From Forficula auricularia (Eukaryota; Arthropoda; Insecta; Dermaptera; Forficulidae): a stretch of 64,000 nucleotides of DNA. The DNA lies in NCBI GenBank assembly GCA_024734495.1, contig JALMQS010000128.1, positions 20,091,573 to 20,155,572 of the forward strand. Reading direction: 5' to 3'. Both the position numbers and the translations under genes were made by a program. Positions 44,353 to 55,760 of the stretch are shown piece after piece; the stretch's first letter is position 1; every line of letters starts with the position of its first letter. The notes beneath the pieces are model-generated. The model saw only the letters and a program-made list of their open reading frames with translations. It did no database searches and was not told the origin of the DNA.

Positions 44353-45125
44353 AATCAATTTTATGAACATGTTTTGGTCATTTATCAAAGATATTAATAG
44401 ATAAGTTTACATTGCATGTAGGAGGGTTTTGTCCCCTCGGGAGTCGAACCCAAGCACTAGTATGCTTTCCGGGCAACTAGTCCAGACCCTTGAGACACTT
44501 ACCTCCAAACATGCAATATATAACGAAAGCCACTCATTTTCACTCCATTCAACTCGATTGGAATAGTAAAAATTAATGCTTAACTGAAATAAAGATTCAG
44601 CATCGGACCAATGCGAAGGCAAATTTATGTAAAGAATTGAGTATCTATTTGAGAAAGAAAGATTGAGTTTTTCTCAAAATCAACTTGTGACATGAATCAA
44701 TTAATTTTATGAACATGTTTTGGTCATTTATCAAAGATATTAATAGATAAGTTTATATTGCATGTAGGAGGGTTTTGTCCCCTCGGGAGTCGAACCCAAG
44801 CACTAGTATGCTTTCCGGGCAACTAGTCCAGACCCTTGAGACACTTACCTCCAAACATGCAATATATAACGAAAGCCACTCATTTTCACTCCATTCAACT
44901 CGATTGGAATAGTAAAAATTAATGCTTAACTGAAATAAAGATTCAGCATCGGACCAATGCGAAGGCAAATTTAGTAATGTAAACTTATCTATTAATATCT
45001 TTGATAAATGACCAAAACATGTTCATAAAATTAATTGATTCATGTCACAAGTTGATTTTGAGAGGGAGCTCAGTCTTTCTTTCTCAAATAGATACTCAAT
45101 TCTTTACATAAATTTGTCATAAATC
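44353..45125. repeat. Tandem duplication of SINE B with an inverted third piece
   Basis: Unit 1 (44,353-44,625) and unit 2 (44,699-44,971) are near identical, offset by 346 bp. Each has a minus-strand SINE B with A-box-like TAAGTGTCTCAAGG and B box GGGTTCGACTCCC. Then 44,975-45,118 is the reverse complement of the 44,627-44,755 junction piece. The identical 71-codon minus frames in the two units come from the SINE and are not genes. Confidence 0.75.
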
Positions 45126-45409
45126 AAGTTTAAATTCAGACTACACTTTGACGATTTTAATTCGTACAGCTACTTACTTACTTTTTATAATTCAATATTT
45201 TTCTTATAGATGCCAAAAAATTATTTATTTTTAGCAAAAACAATTAAGTTTTTTTCAAATAAATAAGCCCTTTGTTTATTATTAAGGATTCATAAGAATT
45301 AAAATAGTAATTGTTATAGAAGTTAATAGTAATAATATTTATATTTAATTATTTGTTTGTTGTTATTTTGAAAAAATAGTTTTTTGTTTTTTTCTCGTTA
45401 ATAAACATT

Positions 45410-45505
45410 ATCAGCATCAAGTAGAGGACAACCTCTTTGTTTCTCTTTGTGAATCAACAACTCTGCTACTCTCGGCAAAACAAAAACTTTTCAATAAAAT
45501 AAACA
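45410..45505 (+). repeat. PLE tail family fragment
   Basis: GCATCAAGTAGAGGACAACC, then CTTTGTTTCTCTTTGTGAAT, then CTACTCTCGGCAAAACAAAA. It matches one arm of the 28.1-kb palindrome. Confidence 0.6.
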
Positions 45506-45682
45506 TTAGCTTGAATAAGATCGTTCTTATTATTTCTAACTTATATGACAGTGAAAATGTGTTAAATGATTTGAATAAAAATAAAGTTAATCCCTTTTTG
45601 TGAGTTTAATTTATAAAAAAAAAATGTCTACAATTATTAAATTATAGGGTATAAAAGTTATAGTGTGTTGGTACATTGGTCA

Positions 45683-45838
45683 ATGGTGGCCGGTGTGGTC
45701 CTCTTCATGACTAATGCTTGCCAAACACGCATCTATCCAAAAATCCAACCCGAACAAACCCCGACATTCATTCATTCACCTTTTTATGTTTTCTTTAGAA
45801 ACGTGAACAAATTACTTATCGAAAAGTCGCGCACATAG
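45683..45838 (+). CDS. Small ORF behind a TATA-like box, doubtful
   Basis: ATG 45,683 in the context TCAATGG opens 51 codons. They start MVAGVVLFMTNACQ, a hydrophobic run like a short signal peptide, and then QPEQTPTF. GGGTATAAAAG lies at 45,647, only about 30 bp upstream. No family is recognised. It may be a fragment of a gene or element, or chance. Confidence 0.15.
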   Translation: MVAGVVLFMTNACQTRIYPKIQPEQTPTFIHSPFYVFFRNVNKLLIEKSRT

Positions 45839-46099
45839 AAATAAATGTGTCTTACTTTACGAGCTCTGATAAGCAGACATTACACAATGATTCTTTAAAC
45901 CAAAAAAAATATTAAAAAGGCAGTCATGGGGACTTAAAAACTATGAAATAACAGTGTTTTTTATTTTATTTTGTTTTTTTAATTTAAAAATCATGAAATT
46001 TTAATTTTTGATACTACAATTAATTTGAAAACACCCCTTTTCTAGAAACACTACTTCCAAGTTTCTTTGTGGGCGGCAATTCTTCAATTAGGGAGGTGT

Positions 46100-46790
46100 T
46101 TTATCAAAATCCCTTAACAGGAAGTTCCTTTTTTCCTGATTTTCCGAAAATTCTTCCCTCTTAACGGAAATTTTCTCCCCCCGCTATTCCAACGAGCGTA
46201 CATCTTCCCCGCGCCCCAGTGAGCAGAAGCCCCCCGCAGCGGCCAACTGCACCTTCCCCTCACCCCAACAGGCAGATTACCCCCCCCCCCCTTGCCTATA
46301 TTCGACCAAACAAGAAACAATGTATATGAGCGTGACGATAACGCGAGTTCATTGCTTTTTCCCCATACCAAAAGTGCCCAACGTGCCTAAAGAAGTTTTC
46401 ACTTCAAAAAAATCATTCATAGGGTAGTTTTCAACGCCATGGTCATATAATGAGCTGAATTATTTTTATTTGCTTCAGTTAAGGTGGTAGTTTGAACTGG
46501 TATTCTCTGTGGGGAGCTAAACGCGAAACTAGAAACGTTACAGGCAGCGGGAACGGGGGCCTTCCCGGCGTGCTTCCTTGCGGGATCCAACATCCATGCA
46601 GGCGACCCGCCCCTCTGTCCCCCTTGAACACCAACACCCTCCACTTGCTAGCAAACGTAACTAGACAGAGTCGAGACCACCCCTTGTTTGAATCGAGCAA
46701 GCGATCTAGGCGGCCGAGTAGGCAATCCACTCGCTCGAACCACAAGGAAGGGTTTCGCACTCTTTCTTGTAGGCCATTTCATAGGATCAT
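46100..46790. other. GC-rich block of unknown origin
   Basis: The most GC- and CpG-rich stretch of the window apart from 63.3 kb. It has a C10 run at about 46,276 and GATCTAGGCGGCCGAG near 46,701. Open frames exist on both strands (130 codons plus from 46,492; 93 and 85 codons minus). All are rich in Arg, Pro and Gly and none shows a family motif, so composition alone may keep them open. It might be a 5'UTR of a LINE, an LTR, or acquired DNA. Confidence 0.4.
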
Positions 46791-46841
46791 TTCAAAGAGA
46801 CCATGTAATTTTATTTTTTCATCCCAACCAAATCATTTTTG

Positions 46842-47000
46842 CAACGGATCGTTGCTAGATTTCATCCATAATCATTTAAAATAGTAATATGCTTATTTTT
46901 TTATTATTAATCGGACATCACTGGCTATTTGAAGTCAATGTTGAATTAAAATCAATAAAAACAATCGATCCTCATCTAATAATAGAGGAATAACCTTATC
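46842..47000 (+). repeat. Truncated relative of the 10.5-kb palindrome
   Basis: GCAACGGATCGTTGCTAG, then TTATTATTAATC, then AATCGATCCTCATCTAATAA and GAGGAATAACC match 10,460-10,620 in order. The copy stops after one unit. Confidence 0.6.
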
Positions 47001-47480
47001 ATGTAGGCTAATTGCTTTTAATAAATTTATATTTGCCTAGGCAAAAACATTTTGCAAAAGTGTTTTTTTTTTTTTTTGTCAAATAAATCTCAACCCCTTA
47101 ATTTATGACCTATACCAGATTTGACACTTCATTATTTTCATTTAATGCTTCATCTTTACCATCATTTATTTTGTTTTAGTTTGATATAATAAATAAATAC
47201 AAATTTATGAAAAAGTTATTTCGCAGTTTTTTTACTTTCCTAATCTGAATATTTAAGAAAAAATTGTGAAAATAAAAGTCTATATGTTGCACGAAAGTGT
47301 GTATACTTTCGAATGGTACAAGCATTTTTAAATTTGATCCACTACTTTTTAAATTTGGTACACTACTTAGGTACTAAGATTAGCCTAATCAAACAAAGAA
47401 AAATATTTTTCTTGCTTATATAGGATAAAAAACTCATTTTAAACACAGATCTTTCTAAATTTTAAGCTTGGCGGTGTTGT

Positions 47481-47923
47481 GTGATTATTTATAAGCTATT
47501 AAATTTTGAAAAATTCATTTGCCCGTCTTACTTAGAAAATCTATTTGTCATCGGTCGCTCCATCAGTATGCAGGTGCACTATAAAACTAAGCACTTCTTT
47601 CATTGCTTTAAATTGGCGGGTGGAAGGCTTTGGAATAAACTTCCATCCAAATTTCATGCAAACCTGACTCGTGGTGCTCGCAAGTCTTCGTACTTTATGG
47701 ATCCCAATATCTGATACTCCTTACTCTTATTTCTTTATATCTTCTAATCTTTCTCTACTTTTTTTTTCTCTTCTTCCCCTTCAAAATTTGTATATTGGTG
47801 AACTCTTTTGCCAACTTTGTAAAATATTGTTGCTAAATTATGTATAAACACTAGTTGGGTCCTAAGGTCCTATGTTTGTATACTTTGTGAAATAAATAAA
47901 TAAAATAAATAAATAAATAAATA
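47481..47923 (+). pseudogene. Non-LTR retrotransposon C-terminus and 3'UTR
   Basis: The frame 47,481-47,714 ends FFHCFKLAGGRLWNKLP and then SKFHANLTRGARK. The xRLWNKLP motif is the usual extreme C-terminus of Jockey/CR1/I-type LINE reverse transcriptase proteins. A stop follows, then a pyrimidine-rich 3'UTR, then TTTGTGAAATAAATAAATA. This last part is the classic tail of such elements. Everything upstream is lost to 5' truncation. It is a different LINE from the (ATG)n-tailed one. Confidence 0.65.
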
Positions 47924-47931
47924 TAATACAG

Positions 47932-48022
47932 GGAGGGGTCAATTAAAATATCACAGAATATGACACAGGGGGGGTCTAAAAATCTTTGAATTCTTGTGAC
48001 GTAATTTATGGACGGGACCAGA
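47932..48022 (-). mobile_element. GTCCATAAATTACGTCAC-type repeat fragment
   Basis: Minus strand: GTCCCGTCCATAAATTACG, then a GGG-rich middle with TGTGTCATATTCTGTGATAT. It lies directly after the LINE tail. Confidence 0.55.
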
Positions 48023-48860
48023 CAAATCATGCTTGAAAATGACTTTCTCAATGTTCTAGACATTTCTTAACACGAATAAATTGAAAAAAGAAAAAATTAT
48101 TAGTGGATTCAGTACATCAACTGCTCGGCCGAGTAATTTTTTAGTTAGACACGAAGTGTGATACAAATCCAACTGCCAGCCTCATACTCGTATACCATTT
48201 AATTGTACACCTTTGAGAATGTCTTAAGAGCCTATTCAATTGAGCGTGACTTTAGATGCCTTTGAATCAGTGAAGTAGAAGCATTTCATAACACAATAAG
48301 CTATATATGTATAAATTAAGTGTGAGAGATCACTTGGCAATAACCTGAATATTAGCAATGGTTAAATGCTCTATAATACGATATAATACACCGTCCTTGC
48401 TCTTAATTAAATAACTTTTCCAAAGACAGTAAATTGGATATTGGAGAACCAAAAACAAATAGCTGATTAGAAAGTTACCTACCCAGCCGAGTCACTCTGT
48501 GCAGTAGTTTGTGCATTCTCTAACATTTAAATTCTAACTTTACTGCGATTAATAATAAACTAATATTTACTGTTTTAATCGGCTGTTCCCAGCCGGTGTT
48601 CCGTAACCATTTCAAAAGTGTTCATCGGATTTAGTCGCAAATCGGGAATATACGACCGTATTAGAACGACCAAATTACAAAAAATTAAAATCATAAAATT
48701 TTAATAAACATGAATTTATAATTTTAAATTCTTTTCCATTAAATTATTCGAAATATATGTAAAGCAACACTAAACAAATAAAAATTTTGAAAAGTAGACA
48801 TTGATACAAAATGTTTTGGTGATTAAATTACCTTGAATAAATATATAATATATATATATA
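48023..48860. other. No gene seen
   Basis: AT-rich with average-composition patches near 48,130 and 48,590. No recognised element or exon. Confidence 0.4.
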
Positions 48861-49036
48861 TATCATCATCATCATTGAGTATACAATCCTAAGACTGGTT
48901 TGATGGAACCATCGGTCTCCACTCGACTCTGTCCACGCCAGCTGTTTGACCTCTCTAAATGTCTCGCATCCCATATCCTCAATTATTTGGTTGAAATATT
49001 TTAATCTGGGCCTTCCCTTTTTCTTTCCCACCAATA
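48861..49036 (-). pseudogene. LINE 3' end, (ATG)n-tailed family
   Basis: Minus frame: KKGRPRLKYFNQIIEDMGC, then REVKQLAWTESSGD, then the (CAT)n tail. It is a third copy of the family at 10.0 and 16.7 kb, truncated at 49,036. Confidence 0.6.
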
Positions 49037-49447
49037 TATATAATTACGAAAAATTATTTTTTCTTAAAATTTTTGATGAATATTAGAAAAAAGTCCATAT
49101 CAGACCTTTGTTAATTTTTGCTGTTTAAAATTTCGATCCTTTCTAAAATTAATCTCTTTTCTAAATTCCGTTCTTTATCTAAAATTTTGGGATTAGATTA
49201 AGCAGATGACAACCTCAATCTTTTCAATAAAATTCATAAAATGTTAAGTGTGATATTCACCTTGAATAATTGCTACGGCCCATATTGAAGACCTAGAAGC
49301 CATCTCTCTGTTCTCGTAGACGGTTTTGTCTCTAGAAACATCTCGAAAACAGATTAGCATCCCTGACATTGGCATGGCGTATCCCTTCGACCCTCCTACA
49401 CCTATTGCTAATTCTATCCCACTTTTTGAGCTTATAATAAATGTTAA

Positions 49448-49666
49448 AAATTACATCATGGAATCATTTGTAGTGGTTTTGTAGCGGATCCCACGGTGGG
49501 AGAGGCGATGAACCTGGAAGACCTAACGACTAATAAAACAACATTCGATAATCTTAGATCAAGAAAACTACCAATTCTACGGAGAGTGTCTTACTTTGTG
49601 AAGATAAATCCGCCCGCTGAAGATCAATCTTCCAGTGATCCTTTGGACCAGTTATTCATTCAATAA
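49448..49666 (+). CDS. Orphan open frame, possible terminal exon
   Basis: An open frame of 72 codons ends at TAA 49,664, and an AATAAA signal overlaps the stop. It has normal-looking, non-repetitive protein composition: VADPTVGEAMNLEDL, then NLRSRKLPILRRVSYFVK, then PPAEDQSSSDPLDQLF. An AG acceptor with a T-rich lead (TTTTGTAG at 49,477-49,484) could make it a last exon. No family is recognised. It could equally be the end of a transposon protein. Confidence 0.3.
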   Translation, partial: KLHHGIICSGFVADPTVGEAMNLEDLTTNKTTFDNLRSRKLPILRRVSYFVKINPPAEDQSSSDPLDQLFIQ

Positions 49667-50785
49667 AGGTTGAAGGAGATGCTGTAAATCTATAATTTGC
49701 TCTCCTATCTGAATTTAATTTGTATTAAAAATTTCAATTTGAATAATAGTTCTAAAAAAAAATTAGATTGAATTCTATGCAAAAATTTAGAAAAGTTTAT
49801 TATTTAAAAAATTTCAATAATGAATTGATGAAAAAGCCAAAATGAATTTCAGAAATATCCAATAAAACAATTTATTAAGATGTTATTTTCATCTTTCTTA
49901 AAAATAACTAATTTACTAATTTAATCATTTTAAATTTTAATTACGATATGCATTGAAAAAATAAAAAAATTGAATGATTTTTACTATGAATTTATCAAAT
50001 GAAAATGAAAAATTTATGAAAAACATTTTTAAATTGAAAAAGTAAAATTTTATTTTATTTATTTGGTTTTTATTAATAAAATCTCTAATCTAAAATTAAA
50101 GGTTGTAGAGTGAAAGCTGAAAGAAAAAACATCCTATTGCCTAATTTTTAAAAGTATTTGATCCCTATATAATAAATTAAACGCCATGCTTGTAAAAAAA
50201 GATTTTGTACTTAAATTGAATGCGAAGCTATGATGTGCAGAAGAGTAGACGAGTAGAATGAAGCAGACAAGAGAAGAAGTAGACATGAAGAAGGGATGGA
50301 CGAAACACCATGGAAGATAAAACAGAAAAGAATTTCTATTAAACATTGAAAAACTACGTAAAATTTTCAAACTAGATTAATATTTAATAAATATACTATG
50401 TTTTTCTATATTAATAAAAGGAAAATAACGATTAATTCTTTTAAATTTACCTATAAATTATAAAATATGGTATGTGGAGATCTCATGACTTAATCATAGA
50501 CCTGCACTCTCATCCTGGTTATTTTAGGAAATTGATTTTTGCATTATAGTTCCCTAAGGCCTTAAAGGCTGGCTGTGCAAAATTTGATCCACATCGGACA
50601 AAAGGTTCAGATTAAAAAAAAAATCCCTTTCCCCGCCAATTTTTGTACGATTTTTATCAAATCACTTCTTCGCATTGGAAATACAAATATTTTAGCACAA
50701 GAACGAACTTTTTACGACTTTTCTTTCTTAAGTTAATGTGAGTATTTTAATACAGACAGACAGAAAAGAGTTTAATCCGTTTCTA
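49667..50785. other. No gene seen
   Basis: AT-rich DNA with no element boundary recognised. Confidence 0.45.
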
Positions 50786-50990
50786 CCAGTATAGAAATAA
50801 ATAGATTTTCGAAATAATTTTTTTATATATTTTTGAAAATATATTAAAATTTTGTGTTAAATTTATATAAATTATTTTTATGTCCCAATAGTATAAATTT
50901 TATATAAATTTAACATAAAAATTTTATATTTTTAATATATTTTCAAAAAATATATAAAAAACATATTTCGAAAATCTATTTATTTACGGG
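50786..50990. mobile_element. Compact TA-flanked palindromic MITE
   Basis: CCAGTATAGAAATAAATAG faces CCCGTAAATAAATAG, flanked by TA (50,784-50,785 and 50,991-50,992). The whole element is almost one hairpin. It is the reference copy for the enlarged one at 39,919-40,945. Confidence 0.75.
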
Positions 50991-51340
50991 TATAGTAAAA
51001 AATAATACAAAAAATCGAACAGGTGTGTTTTGAATTAAAATTTAATAAATTAATTAATTCAAGTAGACTGCAAGCATGTTACCGAGTTTTGAAAAAGTTT
51101 CTCTTTTGTCTTCAATTTGATTTATATTTGGTCAAATCTTCGAAAAAGGTGATTTTTGCCTATTTTAAAGGCGTCTTGATTCCGAAAATTAATACTTGAA
51201 ATCAAAATATTTAGTTTTATTTATTGAAAAAAAACTTTATTATCTATTATTTCTAATGTACTTAGGGCATTCAGATATAAACGAGCCTTTGTAACACGTA
51301 TTTTTATCTCAATAAGAATTCGATTTATAATAATAATAAT

Positions 51341-51525
51341 ATTTTTTTTTTTTGGCTTTTCGGCCATGGTAGCCATAAGTCATTTACGATACTATTTATT
51401 TTTATTTTTAAATTTGTCTCTACCTCGGGGGTCAGATTTTAGCCGGATGCCTCGAGCCGGATTCGAACTCGGGTCCTCTTGGTTAGCTGGCTGACATGCT
51501 ACCGCCTAGCCTACCCGACCCCCCC
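51341..51525 (-). repeat. tRNA-derived SINE, family A
   Basis: A minus-strand copy: GGGGGGTCGGGTAGGC head, B box near GAGTTCGAATCC, the conserved body and a T-run (A tail) at 51,341-51,354. Confidence 0.75.
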
Positions 51526-51940
51526 AATAATAATAATTAAAAAAACTATAACAACATTTCAATGTTTTTTTCTCATTTAAAAAAATATAGTTTTAGTTTG
51601 TTTGTTTTTACTATAAATCAAATTCTCATTGAGCTAAATAGAGGCGATATATTGTAATTGATCGTTAAAGCTTCATTTAAATTAATAAAACTAAATATTT
51701 TGATTTCATATATTTGCTGTTCTGAATCAATACAGTTTTAATATAAACAAAAATCGCATTTTTAAGAGATTTGATCAAATGTATTTTAAAAACTAGAGCT
51801 GACTGCCGTCTATCCAATGAAATTTTCCAAAATAGCACTTTAAAAGCCTGAGGAAATAAGATTAATTTTTTATTTTGTTGGGTTGTATTATTATTATTAT
51901 AATAAATATTTTTATTATAAATTTGTAAATTGATCTAAAG

Positions 51941-52184
51941 CAGTACTTCTTAAACTATGGGTTGCGACTTCATTTTGGTTAATGTAACTAAATTTTGCGG
52001 TCACAAAAACATAAAACGCCAGTGGCAATGAAAAAATTTTAATTTGCAGTGACCAAAAATTAATTCGAAAAAATTAACGGAGGTAAAATAAATTGCTTTA
52101 TGATGATTTACTAGTAAAAATGTTTCTTAATTCCATATAGATATATAATCTGTGAACGCAAATAAAAATGTTTAAGAAGCGCTG
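51941..52184. mobile_element. hAT-type MITE with 8-bp target duplication
   Basis: The ends CAGTACTTCTTAAACTAT and ATGTTTAAGAAGCGCTG are inverted. They are flanked by ATCTAAAG (51,933-51,940) and ATCTAATG (52,185-52,192), 7 of 8 bases equal. CAG/CTG ends with a TTCTTAAAC-type start are typical hAT termini. There is no ORF. Confidence 0.7.
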
Positions 52185-52248
52185 ATCTAATGGAAAACTT
52201 AATTAGAAAATTCAATTAGTATGTTAAATATCTTTCATAGATACATAC

Positions 52249-52331
52249 CTCGTCGGTTGAATTAAGGAGCCTCCTCGCATTGGATGGACTACGAAGGGAA
52301 AAACAAATCCAGCACTCGAGTCGACACTTTA
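52249..52331 (-). CDS. Candidate internal exon on the minus strand, product unknown
   Basis: On the minus strand, a TTTTATTTTTTTCTAG acceptor (AG at 52,333-52,332) and a CGACGAG/GTATGTAT donor (GT at 52,248-52,247) enclose 83 nt of GC-richer sequence. Only one frame is open. It enters after two bases of a split codon and ends in phase 0: KCRLECWICFSLRSPS, then ARRLLNSTDE. Both splice signals are strong, which raises this above chance, but the peptide is not recognised. A CpG-rich block with a donor lies 3.3 kb upstream (55,601-55,760) and could be its first exon. Confidence 0.4.
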
Positions 52332-53481
52332 CTAGAAAAAAATAAAACCCAATTAATAAATACACTTAGAACTGTAGATATAGAATATTCTACAAAAATG
52401 TTTCAATTTAACACATTTAAAATTATAGAATAGATGATACGCGAGTGTTAAAAAAAATTAAAGCCAGGATGTATTTTAAAAATAAAATTTAAATTTATTT
52501 TATTTAATACAAATCAAATAATTCTGTAACAACTGAAAATAAGTGTGTAAGTCCCTTTTAGCAAACTTTACAGGAAAGCGGTTTAAATGTTTAGACAGGT
52601 AGTAAAATTCAATGGGGGCACAATAATTTAAATCTCTCTAGAATTCATCCTACGGGCTAGACACTTATTCACAATGTGGCCAACACCAGGGCCTTCATTC
52701 CTGTGGAGTTACTCAATTTTTCACAAAAATCGACTCACACACTTATTCACAGTTGCTACAGAATTATTCTCTTGAAATTATTTAAGATAAAAAGTTTCGA
52801 AAAAATAATGCGTGCCTATATTTATGTTTTTTTTTTACTATGAATTTTTTATTAAATATGTTAGGAAGTTAAAATTCTAATAAAATGAATAAATAATTGG
52901 ATATTTTGGAAAAAATAAAGAATGTCTGTGTGTATGTGTGTAAATAGCAATCGGTTCAAATTCCCTGAAATCGATAATTTTATATATCAAGTACCAAAAA
53001 GCGCTTCTATAAAAATTCTATACTCTGATGAAAATATTTTCTTTCCGATATTGATAATGATTATCAAATTCTTAAGAAATTAATATTAAAAGAATAAAAA
53101 ATATAATAATTGCAAAAATACTATTTTATCAAATATTAATCAATTTTTAAATAAGAAGACAAAGGCTTATATCTTTTACTCGTAAAAACCATATATGGAA
53201 AGAAAATTATTCTAATCTGAAAACATTTTAATTCCAACTAAAATGAATAATAATTAAATATATAAAGTAAAGCGAAATTTCGTTATATAAAGACTTTTGA
53301 TTAAAGCATGTATTTAGTATATTTTATATGAGAAATTAGATTTGAGTGGTTAAAAAATTAAAAGCTTTGTCTATTTATTGAATATTTTCAAAAATTTAGA
53401 ATGTTAAAGATTTATTTATATCATTCCTGGTTGATTTAGTATAATGATCAACAATTTTTTTAATTTTTTTACTTTACCATA

Positions 53482-55397
53482 CAGGATATGGTCAAGTATT
53501 GTATTCGTGCATGAAAAAAGTGGGTTTTTTCCTTCTTTTTTTCGAAATATCTCAAAAACGGCTGAAACTATTTTGATTAAAAAAATTGAGCAAAACAATG
53601 GCATTTCGCTCTACAAAAAAGCTACAATAAGTAAACATTGAAAAATTATATTTTTCGAGATAATAATTGTTTTGTCAAAATGTCTTTTAGTTAGTTAGTT
53701 AGTCTGGTTGTTAGTCTGTACGTGACCAAATTTAGTGGACGAGCTAGCTCAAAAACTAGCGTGAATATCAAAACCAAATTTCACACGCAGTTTTGGTCCA
53801 TTGAGATTAAGAGCTGATTAGATTTTGGTGCATATCGACACAAAATTAAGGGGGTGGAAGGGGGTTAAAAATTAAAAATCTAGGCCATTTGAGCAAACTC
53901 AACCAAATTTTGTATACATAATCAGTGGGCCCCCAGAACTCTAAAAATGAAAAACCGCCCTTCCAAAATGGGGGGGGGGGGGTAGGGTCAAAAAATGAAA
54001 ATCTAGGCTCTTGTACAAAACTCAAGCAAATTTTGTATACATAATCAGTGGGCCCCCAGAAGTCCAAAAATGCAAAAATCAACCGCCCAAAATGGGGTGT
54101 GAGGGGGAGTGTAGGGTCAAAAAATGAAAATCTAGGCTCTTGTATCAAACTCAACCAAATTTTTTATATATAATCAGTGGGACCTCAGAAGTCTAAAAAT
54201 CCAAAAACTTAGAGCCCAAAATGGGGGGGGGGGGGTAGTCAAAAAATGAAAATTTTGGGCGTTTACCAAACTCAACCAAATTTTGTATACATAATCAGTG
54301 GGCCCAGAGTAATCTAAAAATGCGAAAACTTCCTCCCCTACATGATTATAAATAATTTTATTAAATATTAAATATAAGTGAGGGGCCAGGTTGTATGGTA
54401 AAGTCAAGTGGATGGCTACATCAGAACACGTCTGCTTATTTTTTATATATCTATATTATTAAATAGATACATCCCAAATACCTGGGCTATGATATACGGA
54501 AAATAACGTATGTAGTATTAATATCGTAACAGCAAGGTGTTAATAATAATAATTTTACTTTTAAACATATTGAAGATTTATTGAAATGCTGATTTTTGAG
54601 ATTTAAAAAGAAACAGTCGTTTTATAGCGAACATCGTTTTGGTCCAAATTACAAAGGCAAAAGGCCATTACTAGAATAATAGAAATTAAGAAATTAATCT
54701 CTAATGATCTGAAACAAGTCTGGACTTGTATTCTTGCCGGACATAGCTCGAAAGAAAGAGAGATTATTCTATCCACGCACTTTTTAGTATTTTCCTTAAT
54801 TAAATTGTAATTAATGAATCACTCTACATTTATTAATTAATAAAAAAATTAAAAACTTTTTCAAGACTTGGTACGCTAGAGACGCCCTAGAAATTAATAA
54901 TAAACTTAAATATAAATTGTTCATTTATGCCTATATTATTATCATACATCGACTTAAAATCTAAATTAAATATCATTTAAAAAATTATTTTTATCTTCAT
55001 TTTTGAAATTCTAAAACTAGAGAGATCAAAATCTACCTAATTCTCTGCATAAAAAATATACACTATATACTTCAAGAAAGAACTTTCTAAAACTTTTCGT
55101 TCTTGAGTTACACATAGACACATGAATTTAGGTTCATGGATTTATAAACTTTTGTAAAAATTAAAGAAAATAGTTAAAATTTCGTTTTGAATCCTTCATT
55201 TGTTTTTTAGTTAGGAGTGTTCACAAAATTTGGTCACACATATACAGACATACACAGAGACAGACAATTTAGCCATTTTAACAAAATAATTAATATCTCT
55301 TAAAATATAAGTTTTTCGAACAAGATTTTGTTTAAGCCGAAAGGCCGTAAAACCAACACCTTTTTCAAGCACAATTAAAATACTTGAGCATATCCTG
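53482..55397. mobile_element. 1.9-kb TA-flanked DNA element
   Basis: The ends CAGGATATGGTCAAGTATTG and CAGGATATGCTCAAGTATTT (inverted) are flanked by TA (53,480-53,481 and 55,398-55,399), as in Tc1/mariner insertions. It contains the interspersed repeat shared with 0.7 and 57.4 kb, four tandem units (53,870-54,340) and the piece shared with 19.7 kb. No transposase frame remains, so it is a non-autonomous or composite element. Confidence 0.6.
53870..54340. repeat. Four tandem units of about 121-129 bp with poly-G tracts
   Basis: AATCAGTGGG recurs at 53,920, 54,043, 54,172 and 54,293. Each unit also has CTCAACCAAATTTTGTATAC, GTCAAAAAATGAAAA and AAAATGG leading into G runs of up to 13. The third unit has an interrupted G run. 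The minus-strand frames of 77-102 codons are by-products of the array. Confidence 0.8.
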
Positions 55398-55600
55398 TAT
55401 ATTATAATAATATTTCTACTTTAATTAATTATATTTAAGTTTTAAAAATCATTTATCTAAATAAGCCAGTAGGAACTAGGAAAACATACGGATTAAAGAA
55501 TAGTTCAGCGTAATATTTCACCGATTTATAAAAATAATTATATCCACTTAGTAAGAAGGATATATGGTTAATTTGAAGCTAATTAGATTGTGATATTTAC

Positions 55601-55760
55601 CGGAAATAGCCAAATGTGTTGAATGTTTATTTCGAGGCACTTGAACGTGTGGGTCGTGCACCGAGACTGGCGTCCGCTTGAAGGCCAGCGGAGGGGCGGT
55701 AGTAACTAGGAAATTCGCAAGAGACTAGTACAGGGAGGGAGGAGGGGAAGGAGAGCGCAA
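55601..55760 (-). promoter_or_regulatory. CpG-rich block, possible first exon or promoter of a minus-strand gene
   Basis: About 120 bp with many CpGs and GGAGGGGCGG contrast sharply with the surroundings. On the minus strand it leads to CTATTTCCG/GTAAATATC, a fair donor (GT at 55,600-55,599), and a candidate exon follows 3.3 kb on. A TTAAATATG string lies upstream near 55,780. No coding frame is evident, so it would be 5'UTR. Alternatively it is just a GC-rich repeat. Confidence 0.3.

Noticed and set aside
44407..44968. Two identical 71-codon minus frames
   Set aside because: They arise from the duplicated SINE B unit and include its tRNA-like head.
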